Of a stretch of 64,000 nucleotides of DNA, positions 43,796 to 50,885 are shown piece by piece. Each line of letters begins with the position of its first letter. Positions within the stretch are counted from its first letter, which is position 1. The translations under genes were made by a program, and so were the position numbers. A model generated the notes under the pieces. The model ran no database searches. It was not told where the DNA came from and saw only the letters and a list, made by a program, of their open reading frames with translations. This DNA is from an uncultured Bradyrhizobium sp. Lineage in GTDB: Bacteria; Pseudomonadota; Alphaproteobacteria; Rhizobiales; Xanthobacteraceae. The stretch is from positions 31,758 through 95,757 of the forward strand of contig NZ_CAKZJO010000040.1 in NCBI RefSeq assembly GCF_936943645.1, read 5' to 3'.

Positions 43796-44617
43796 ATGAG
43801 CGCCAAAATAAGTGCGAAGATGAGTGCAAAGACGCTGCGGTATCTGATCGTGATCGGCCTGATCGCGCTGTGGGAGCTGCTGCCGCGCGCCGGGCTGATT
43901 CCCGAGCTGTTCCTGCCCTCGCTGTCGTCCACGCTGATCGCCGGATGGACCGATGCGGCTGAGTACGGTCATGCGCTCGCGGTCACGCTGTACGAGGTCG
44001 TGGTCTCCATGGCGTTCGCCTGCGGCGGCGGCATCCTGCTCGGCGCCATCGTCGGCAGCCTGCCACGCCCGCGCATCCTCATCATGCCGATGGTGTCGAG
44101 CCTCTACGCAGTGCCACTCGTGATCCTCTATCCCGTCTTCACCGTGTGGCTCGGCATCGGCTCGGAGTCCAAGATCGCGTTCGCCTCGATCTACGGCTTC
44201 CTGCCGACGATGCTCGCGACCGCAGCCGGCATCCAGACCATCGATCCGCAGCTCCTGCTCGCGGCCCGCAGCATGGGCGCGACGCTGAGCCAGCGGCTGG
44301 TCCGCGTCATCATCCCCGCCGCGATCCCGACGGTGCTGTCGGGCCTGCGTGTCGGCGGCGCGCTTGTCATCGTCGGGGTCGTCGTCTCGGAGATGCTGAT
44401 CTCCTCGGCCGGCATCGGCTATCTGATCTCGCGCTATCGCACCATCCTCGACAGCGCGCATGTGTTTGCGGGCGTGCTGCTGGTGCTGTTCCTCGCCATC
44501 GGCTTCAACGCCGTGATCCGCTGGATCGAGCGCAAGGCGGCGATCTGGCAGACCGGCACCCGCGCCGGCCAGGCCAATGACGACGTCGCCTCAGGCGCGA
44601 TGCAGCCGGCGACCTGA
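43796..44617 (+). CDS. Second ABC transporter permease, NitT/TauT type
   Basis: 273 residues with six membrane helices and the EAA loop AARSMGATLSQRLVRVIIP. The N terminus begins with a short repeated MSAKISAKMSAKT. It is a paralogue of the first permease. Having two different permease genes for one ATPase and one binding protein is less common in this family, where homodimers are usual. Confidence 0.93.
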   Translation: MSAKISAKMSAKTLRYLIVIGLIALWELLPRAGLIPELFLPSLSSTLIAGWTDAAEYGHALAVTLYEVVVSMAFACGGGILLGAIVGSLPRPRILIMPMVSSLYAVPLVILYPVFTVWLGIGSESKIAFASIYGFLPTMLATAAGIQTIDPQLLLAARSMGATLSQRLVRVIIPAAIPTVLSGLRVGGALVIVGVVVSEMLISSAGIGYLISRYRTILDSAHVFAGVLLVLFLAIGFNAVIRWIERKAAIWQTGTRAGQANDDVASGAMQPAT

Positions 44618-44627
44618 GGTTCAGCGC

Positions 44628-45287
44628 GTGCACGATCTGACCCTGACATTCGACAACGGCCCTGATCCCGACGTGACGCCGCGCGTGCTCGACATTCTGG
44701 CAGCGCGAGGGATCAAGACCACCTTCTTCGTGATCGGCGAGAAGCTCGTCGATCCCGCGCGGCGCAAGCTTGCGAAGCGGGCCCATGGCGAGGGGCACTG
44801 GATCGGCAATCACACTTTTACGCACAGCATCCCGCTTGGCGAACAGACAACGCGCGACACCGCGGAGCGCGAGATCGGCCGCACGCAAGATGCGATCGGC
44901 GATCTCGCCCACCCCAATCGCTGGTTCCGGCCGTTCGGCGGCGGCGGCAATCTGGACAGACGGCTGCTCAAGCCGTCCGTGGTCGACCATCTCACTCGCG
45001 AAAAGCACAGCTGCGTGCTGTGGAATTCCATTCCGCACGACTGGGACGACCCCGACGGCTGGACTGCGCGCGCGCTCGACCAATGCAGCCGGCAGCCCTG
45101 GACGCTGATGGTGCTGCACGATCTGCCGACCGGTGCCATGGCCCATCTGGAGCGCTTTCTCGACAACGCGGAGGCGGCCGGCGCCCGCTTCCGCCAGGAC
45201 TTCCCGCCTCCTTGCGTTCCGATTCGCGACGGCGAGATCGCGCTTCCCATCAACGACTATGTTTCCTCCATTGAAGAGAGTGTTTGA
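44628..45287 (+). CDS. Polysaccharide deacetylase (NodB-fold) family enzyme
   Basis: 219 residues from a GTG at 44628 behind TGAGGT, 10 bases after the permease gene. The NodB-type barrel shows LTLTFDNGPDPDVTPRVLD, TTFFVIGEK, GNHTFTHSIPL with the His pair, WFRPFGGGGN and MVLHDLP. At motif 1 the usual TFDDGP is TFDNGP, so the second Asp, which binds zinc, is Asn. No signal peptide is present, so it works in the cytoplasm. It probably removes an acyl group from, or hydrolyses a C-N bond in, the imported small molecule and is not a cell-wall enzyme. Confidence 0.88.
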   Translation: MHDLTLTFDNGPDPDVTPRVLDILAARGIKTTFFVIGEKLVDPARRKLAKRAHGEGHWIGNHTFTHSIPLGEQTTRDTAEREIGRTQDAIGDLAHPNRWFRPFGGGGNLDRRLLKPSVVDHLTREKHSCVLWNSIPHDWDDPDGWTARALDQCSRQPWTLMVLHDLPTGAMAHLERFLDNAEAAGARFRQDFPPPCVPIRDGEIALPINDYVSSIEESV

Positions 45288-45290
45288 CCC

Positions 45291-46160
45291 ATGAAAGTTG
45301 CAAGCTTCACCATCGCGGGCACGGCGAGCTATGGCATCGTCACCGACAAGGGTGTCATCGATGCCGGCAAGCGCCTGAAGGCCTACCCGACGCTGAAGGC
45401 GCTGCTTGCGAAAGGCGCGCTGGACGCGTTGAAAAAGCTCGCGGCCGAGACGCCCGACTACGCGCTTGCCGACGTCGCGCTGCTGCCGACCGTGCCCGAT
45501 CCCGACAAGATCTTCTGCATCGGCGTCAACTATGCCACGCATCTGGCCGAGAGTGGTCACCCGACGCCGGCGCATCCGATGATCTTCACCCGTTTCGCCA
45601 ACAGCCAGGTCGGCCACGGCCAGCCGATGATCCGGCCGCTGGAATCCGAACGTTTCGACTATGAGGGCGAAATGGCCGTCATCATCGGCAAGGCCGGCCG
45701 CCGCATCTCGCGCGAGGCTGCGCTCGGCCATGTCGCCGGTTACGCCTGCTACAACGACGGCAGCATCCGCGACTGGCAGCGCCACACCTCGCAATTCGCA
45801 CCCGGCAAGAATTTTGCCGGCACCGGCGGGTTCGGGCCATGGATGGTCACGACCGACGAGCTGACCGACGTCACAAAGCAGACGTTGATCACCCGGCTCA
45901 ACGGCGTCGAGGTGCAGAGAGCGCCGATCTCAGATCTCGTCTTCGACGTGCCGGCGCTGATCGCCTATTGCTCGACCTTCACCGAACTGGTGCCCGGCGA
46001 CGTGATCGTGACAGGCACGACCGGCGGTGTCGGCGCTTATCGCACGCCGCCGCTGTGGATGAAGGGCGGCGACGTCGTCGAGATCGAGATCTCCGGCATC
46101 GGCATCCTGCGCAACCCGGTCAAGGACGAGGGTTCAGCCGCGGCGACGCGCGCGGCCTGA
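45291..46160 (+). CDS. Fumarylacetoacetate hydrolase (FAH) family protein
   Basis: 289 residues, three bases after the deacetylase stop. The FAH-fold C-terminal domain carries IFCIGVNYATHLAESG, FDYEGEMAVIIGKAG with two metal-binding Glu, YNDGSIRDWQ with Asp, TGGFGPWMVT, and VTGTTGGVGAYRTPP near the end. Such enzymes act on C-C bonds of 2,4-dioxo acids or as hydratases, ureidoglycolate lyases or oxaloacetate decarboxylases. It differs from the true fumarylacetoacetase at 17174-18445 in length and motifs. Confidence 0.92.
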   Translation: MKVASFTIAGTASYGIVTDKGVIDAGKRLKAYPTLKALLAKGALDALKKLAAETPDYALADVALLPTVPDPDKIFCIGVNYATHLAESGHPTPAHPMIFTRFANSQVGHGQPMIRPLESERFDYEGEMAVIIGKAGRRISREAALGHVAGYACYNDGSIRDWQRHTSQFAPGKNFAGTGGFGPWMVTTDELTDVTKQTLITRLNGVEVQRAPISDLVFDVPALIAYCSTFTELVPGDVIVTGTTGGVGAYRTPPLWMKGGDVVEIEISGIGILRNPVKDEGSAAATRAA

Positions 46161-46199
46161 GCACCGTCGCACTCAACAAGAATCAAGAAGGAGAACTCC

Positions 46200-47243
46200 A
46201 TGCCCATGCCGACCCACATCCTGCCGACCACCGTGGTCGGCAGCTATCCGCAGCCGGAATGGCTGGTGAACCGCGCCATGCTGTCGAAGGTGGTCCCGCG
46301 CACCCGCCTGCACGACATGTGGCGGCTGCCGGCGGAGCATCTGGAGGAAGCCCAGGACGATGCCACGATCGTCGCCATCCGCGACATGGAGCGCGCCGGC
46401 ATCGACATCGTGACCGACGGCGAGATCCGCCGCGAGAGCTATTCCAATCGCTTTGCCACCGCGCTCGACGGCATCGACGGTGACAATCCCGCGATGATCG
46501 TGGCGCGCACGGGCAACACCCAGACGCCGGTGCCGCGCGTCGTCGGCCCCGTGAAGCGCAAGGGTCCGGTCGAGCTGCATGACATGCAGTTCCTGCGTGA
46601 GAATACCGAGCGCGCGGCGAAGATCACCCTGCCCGGCCCGTTCACGATGAGCCAGCAGGCCAAGAACGAGTTCTACAAGGACGAGGAAGAGCTCGCGATG
46701 GCGCTCGCCGAGGCCGTCAATGCCGAGGCGCTCGACCTGCAGAAGGCCGGCGCCGATGTGATCCAGCTCGACGAGCCCTGGGTGCGCAACAATCCGGAGC
46801 TCGCCAAGCGCTACGCCGTCAAGGCGATCAACCGCGCGCTGCAGGGCATCACGGTGCCGACCGTGGTGCATCTCTGCTTCGGCTATGCCGCCGTCGTGCC
46901 CGGCTCGAACAAGCCGGCCGGCTATTCCTTCCTGGCCGAGCTCGACGACACCATCGCCGACCAGATCTCGATCGAGGCGGCGCAGCCGAAGCTCGACCTC
47001 GGCGTGCTCAAGGATCTGTCGTCCAAGAAGATCATGCTCGGCGTGCTCGACCTTGCGGATCCCGCGGTCGAGAGCGTCGATACCATCGCCGACCGCATCC
47101 GCAGCGGCCTCAAGCACGTGTCGCCCGATCGTCTGATCCCGGCGCCCGATTGCGGCATGAAATACATGCCGCGCGCGACGGCGTTCGGGAAGCTGAAGGC
47201 GATGTGCGACGCCGCGGCGAAGGTCAGGCGGGAGATCGGCTAA
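46200..47243 (+). CDS. Cobalamin-independent methionine synthase C-terminal-like (Meth_synt_2) protein
   Basis: 347 residues, 40 bases after the FAH-family gene behind AAGGAGAA. It matches only the C-terminal catalytic barrel of MetE: VVGSYPQPEWL at the start, DGEIRRESYSNRF, GADVIQLDEPW, VVHLCFGY and IPAPDCGMKYMPR. The zinc ligands His and Cys (HLCFG), Glu (QLDEP) and Cys (PDCGM) are all present. The N-terminal folate domain of MetE is missing, so it is more likely a methyl or alkyl transferase or lyase in catabolism, like epoxyalkane:CoM transferase relatives. Confidence 0.9.
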   Translation: MPMPTHILPTTVVGSYPQPEWLVNRAMLSKVVPRTRLHDMWRLPAEHLEEAQDDATIVAIRDMERAGIDIVTDGEIRRESYSNRFATALDGIDGDNPAMIVARTGNTQTPVPRVVGPVKRKGPVELHDMQFLRENTERAAKITLPGPFTMSQQAKNEFYKDEEELAMALAEAVNAEALDLQKAGADVIQLDEPWVRNNPELAKRYAVKAINRALQGITVPTVVHLCFGYAAVVPGSNKPAGYSFLAELDDTIADQISIEAAQPKLDLGVLKDLSSKKIMLGVLDLADPAVESVDTIADRIRSGLKHVSPDRLIPAPDCGMKYMPRATAFGKLKAMCDAAAKVRREIG

Positions 47244-47264
47244 CGGCCTTCACGCGAGGCTGCC

Positions 47265-48575
47265 TCATGCCCCGCGCTTCGGCCCGATCGCTTCGAAGCC
47301 GGCCTTCTGCTCGTCGCTCAGATCCGCCTCGAAATCATCGAGCGCATCGGTGACGTCGTTGACGGCCTGGAGCATCGTCTCCAGCCGCGCCTTTGCGGCA
47401 GTGAGGCGCGCTTGTGGTGTCGCGGCGGCCTGTGACGGACAGGCGCTGAGCGTCTGCATGGTGCGCAGGGTGGTGTCCTGAAGCACCTCGAAGCGGGCGC
47501 GGGCGACCTCGTCGAGGCGGAGCGAGGTGGCGATGTCGCCTGCGGGCCATTGCTGCTGCACGAGCTGCTCGTATTGACGCTGCAGCTTCGCGTCATAGCG
47601 GGGATCGCTGTCGGAATCACAGGCGTTCGATGCCTGCGCATCCTTGCTTGCATTCTTGCTCGAGTCCTTCCGCTGCATGGCCACCAGCACCGCGCGGCGG
47701 TCCTTGCCGAGCGCCTCGAGCCTTGCCTTCTGGTCGTCGTCGAGCAGATCTACGAATTTCGCCAGCGGCGGCGCGACCGCGTCGACGGCCTTGATCATGG
47801 CGTCTAACCGCTCGCGCATCAGGCCAAGGCGCTCCGCGGCCGTGGCGGGCGCCTGCGCCGGGCAGGCCGCGCGAATGGTGTCGCGCGCGCCGCTCCAGGC
47901 GGATGCGAGCTCGTCCAGCGCAGTCCGTTGCAATTCGTTCGGCGTGACGGCCGCCGCGATGCGTTCGACCGGCATGCCGCCGGTGTCGCTGGCATCGCAG
48001 AGAGTCTCGGCCGCCGGGATCCGCCGCGCGCGCCGGCCGGCCGGCACGGCGTAGGCCGCAAGCTCGCTCACCGCATAGGGCGCGAAGATCGCCGCATAGA
48101 TATCGCCATAGCCGTAGAGCGAGAGACTGGTCGCATCGCCGAGGATCACGGCGGAGGTGAGATCGTCATGCGCGAACGGCCAGAACACCGGACCGACCCA
48201 GCCATAGCTGCCGTCGGGATGGCGCCACCAGCCTTGCGGGCGGCGGCCGCCGCGCCAGCCGACGAGCGCGGCTTGCGCCGTCAGGGCCGCACGCAGCAGA
48301 TAAGGGTTGGCCGGCTGGGGGCGTTCGGCCCCGCGCGGGTCCTGTGATCGCAGTGCCGCGGAACGGTAGCGGCTGCCCCGCACCGCCATGCGGGAGTGGC
48401 GCAGGCGCGACAGGCCCATCATATGGCCGACGGCGAAACGCGCGACGCCGAGCGGGCCGCCGCGCAATCCGAACTGCGCCTCGGCCTTCACCGGCAGCAG
48501 CACGGTGGCGATCATGACGGCCGCACCGGCCAGCGCCAGTTTCACGCGTCCCGACACGACCGTTGACCTGACCAA
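47265..48575 (-). CDS. Exported protein with LTXXQ (Spy-like) motifs
   Basis: 436 residues from a TTG at 48575 chosen for GGGAGGAGG seven bases upstream. A signal peptide ends near VKAEAQF. A Gly/Arg-rich region with Trp (RRPQGWWRHPDGSYGWVGPVFW) precedes three helical segments with LTXXQ-type motifs: VTPNELQRTALDELAS, LLDDDQKARLEALG and LSDEQKAGFEAIG. Such proteins resemble Spy/CpxP periplasmic chaperones. The residues between segments are coiled helices with regular Cys (DTIRAACPAQ, TLSACPSQ) that could pair. It converges on the MetE-like gene with 21 bases between. Confidence 0.88.
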   Translation of the reverse strand: MVRSTVVSGRVKLALAGAAVMIATVLLPVKAEAQFGLRGGPLGVARFAVGHMMGLSRLRHSRMAVRGSRYRSAALRSQDPRGAERPQPANPYLLRAALTAQAALVGWRGGRRPQGWWRHPDGSYGWVGPVFWPFAHDDLTSAVILGDATSLSLYGYGDIYAAIFAPYAVSELAAYAVPAGRRARRIPAAETLCDASDTGGMPVERIAAAVTPNELQRTALDELASAWSGARDTIRAACPAQAPATAAERLGLMRERLDAMIKAVDAVAPPLAKFVDLLDDDQKARLEALGKDRRAVLVAMQRKDSSKNASKDAQASNACDSDSDPRYDAKLQRQYEQLVQQQWPAGDIATSLRLDEVARARFEVLQDTTLRTMQTLSACPSQAAATPQARLTAAKARLETMLQAVNDVTDALDDFEADLSDEQKAGFEAIGPKRGA

Positions 48576-48726
48576 TTCGGCCTCCTCCCGGCTGCCACGC
48601 GCGCACTGCGTCGCATCGGGATGACTCGCGGGGGAACCAATTGTTCCCCAGCGAGACAGGGCAAAGCGTCGCGGGTGACCGGTTGAGTTCAGCCCGCTCG
48701 CGGGAGGAGGAGAGGAAAGACCGCCC

Positions 48727-49866
48727 TCACTCCGTCTTCTGCGGCATCACAAAGGTCTGGCCGGGATAGATCAGATTGGGGTTGTGGATCTTGTCGCGGT
48801 TGGCGTTGAAGATCACCGCGTAGCGGGCGCCGTCGCCGTAAGCGAGCCGGCTGAGCGCCCACAGGCTGTCGCCGCGCGAGATCACCCGGCTGCCGCCAGC
48901 TTCCGCCGGTGCGGTGTGGAGCGGGTCGGCCGGCGAGGCCGATGCGACCGTCGTGGCGGCAGGGGTCCGCGCCATGACCCTGGGCTTTGGCGTGCCGACG
49001 AATTTCGGCCGGGCAGCCAGCCGCTCCGGCGCTGACGCTAGCCGCGGTGACGGCAGGGCGGCGACGACATCCGATTTGTCGCCGGCCTTCTCGGCCTGCT
49101 TCGGCTGTTGCCCGGTTTCCTGCTTGGTCTCTTGCTTCGCGACCGGTGCCGGACGCGCGGGCGGCGGCGCCGCTTCGGCGATGGTCACCGGCATGGTCCG
49201 GCTGGACTGCGTGACCGTGCCGTCCGGCGCCTTGGCCCGCAGCGTCAATTCATAGGACCCGGCGGGAAGCTGCGGCGGGGTCATCACGAACTGGCCCGAG
49301 GCGTCGGCAACCACAGTATCCAACGGCTTGCCGTCGCGCAGCAGCTCGACCTTGGAGCCCGGCGCGGCCTGGCCTGCGATCACCGCGGCCTCGCCGTGAT
49401 CGTCGACACGGGCGACATCGAAACGCGGGCCGCTGTCGGCCGCCGTCGCCGGCTTGGCCGGCGCGAGATCGGGCAGCGCCGCGGCCTGCTTCTGGATGTC
49501 GGCCAGCGCGCCCGTCTTGGCCTCAGGCTTGGCCTCAGGCTTGGCCTCAGGCTTGGGCTCGGGCTTGAGCTCGGGCTTGAGCTCGGGCACCGCCGCTGGC
49601 GCTGGCGGCGTGACGGCGGCCAGCTTTGGCTGGTCCGGCTTGGGATCTTCCGGCTTCGGCTCGGCCTTGAGTTCGGGCTTGAGCTCGGCCTTAGCCTCGA
49701 CTTTGGGTTCGGCCTTGATCTCGGGCTTGACCTCAGGCTTGGCGGCGACGGTGGTCTTGGTCCCGTCAGGCAGCAGGCGGCGCAGCTCGGTCGGGCCGAT
49801 CACCAGCACCGTGCCGACCAGTGCGAGCAGGCAAAGAGCAATGAGGGCCTTGGATACGGTCATCAT
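48727..49866 (-). CDS. LysM-domain envelope protein with Glu/Lys/Pro-rich repeats
   Basis: 379 residues with an N-terminal membrane helix (ALIALCLLALVGTVLVIG). Residues about 40-125 are imperfect KPEx/KAEx repeats (AEPKVEAKAELKPELKAEP, KPEPKPEAKPEAKPEAK), likely an extended spacer across the periplasm. An Ig-like domain follows (FDVARVDDHGEAAVIAGQA, SYELTLRAKAPDG), then a disordered stretch and a C-terminal LysM (VISRGDSLWALSRLAYGDG to YPGQTFVMP) that binds peptidoglycan. It is divergent from the secreted protein gene at 50049. Confidence 0.92.
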   Translation of the reverse strand: MMTVSKALIALCLLALVGTVLVIGPTELRRLLPDGTKTTVAAKPEVKPEIKAEPKVEAKAELKPELKAEPKPEDPKPDQPKLAAVTPPAPAAVPELKPELKPEPKPEAKPEAKPEAKTGALADIQKQAAALPDLAPAKPATAADSGPRFDVARVDDHGEAAVIAGQAAPGSKVELLRDGKPLDTVVADASGQFVMTPPQLPAGSYELTLRAKAPDGTVTQSSRTMPVTIAEAAPPPARPAPVAKQETKQETGQQPKQAEKAGDKSDVVAALPSPRLASAPERLAARPKFVGTPKPRVMARTPAATTVASASPADPLHTAPAEAGGSRVISRGDSLWALSRLAYGDGARYAVIFNANRDKIHNPNLIYPGQTFVMPQKTE

Positions 49867-50048
49867 CGGAAAAGAACCTTGGGTGGCAAATCAACCGAGG
49901 CCGGCAAGGTGCGCCGATTTGGCTGCGGCAGCAAGACGGTCGATGGGATGAGTGCGCCGTCCCCGCACCATCAGGATGAACCGGCGCCACCCCACGGGCG
50001 TCCAATCACTCGAGGCCGCATTGCGGCAATTTTTTTGAGGATTTTTCC

Positions 50049-50768
50049 GTGACCCCATTTCGCCGTACCGCCCCGATTCTGACCCTTGGAAGTCTGACCC
50101 TCGGGATGCTTGCCCTGGCGCTCGCCGCTTCCCCCGCGCTTTCCGCCTCCGGCCCGCCGCCGGGCTACGTCCTCACCGACAATGCCGATCTCGCCTTCAC
50201 CTCGCCCGACGGCGCCACCAAGCTCGAGCAGTACATGAAGGACAGCGAAGACCTGTTCGACGTCAAATGGCAGGTCTGGGCGCGGCGCGGCGACCAGATG
50301 ACGGAGTTGAAGCCGGAGCAGGGCTATGGCGCCGGCTTCCGCTTCACCAGCGACTCGCAATGGCTGGTGCGGATGCAGAAGACCGGCTCGGGCTCGCAGG
50401 ATCTCTTTCTCTACCATGTCGAGAACGGCGCCTTCGTCAACGCAACCAAGAAGTCGCTCAGCGACCTCGCCTGGGCCTATTTCCATAGCCGGCCCGACAC
50501 GAAGAACATGAAGCTCGACTACCACATCTCGGCCAATCTGATGAAAGGCACCGAGACCGCCTATCGCTGGCTCGGCGTCGACTGGCCCCACAACCGCTAC
50601 CTCGTGATCTCGCTGTCGGGCGAAATGGACAAGCATCCCAAGAACGTCGCCGTGAAGGGGCTGGCCGACTGGAAATGCCGCTACGACCTCAAGACCGGCA
50701 CGTTCGACGTCCCCAAGATGTTCGCCAAGGGCAATACGGAGGCGCTGAACTGGGAGATCAAGCGGTGA
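50049..50768 (+). CDS. Exported protein of unknown function
   Basis: 239 residues from a GTG at 50049 with GAGG upstream. A signal peptide (GSLTLGMLALALAASPALS) is clear. The mature part is a single domain without cysteine pairs beyond one CRY near the C terminus. Visible conserved-looking segments are AFTSPDGATKLEQYMKDSED, QWLVRMQKTGSGSQDLFLYH and YRWLGVDWPHNRYLVISLSG. I do not recognise the family. It is divergent from the LysM gene. Confidence 0.85.
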   Translation: MTPFRRTAPILTLGSLTLGMLALALAASPALSASGPPPGYVLTDNADLAFTSPDGATKLEQYMKDSEDLFDVKWQVWARRGDQMTELKPEQGYGAGFRFTSDSQWLVRMQKTGSGSQDLFLYHVENGAFVNATKKSLSDLAWAYFHSRPDTKNMKLDYHISANLMKGTETAYRWLGVDWPHNRYLVISLSGEMDKHPKNVAVKGLADWKCRYDLKTGTFDVPKMFAKGNTEALNWEIKR

Positions 50769-50885
50769 GGATCGCCCTCGCTGGAACCAAGCCTCTGATT
50801 TCACTCCGATTCATCTTTCACTAACCTTCGATGGTAACGGGGTCTTTCGGGTTTTGCTGCATCTTGCATCCCACGGGAGGGCTGG

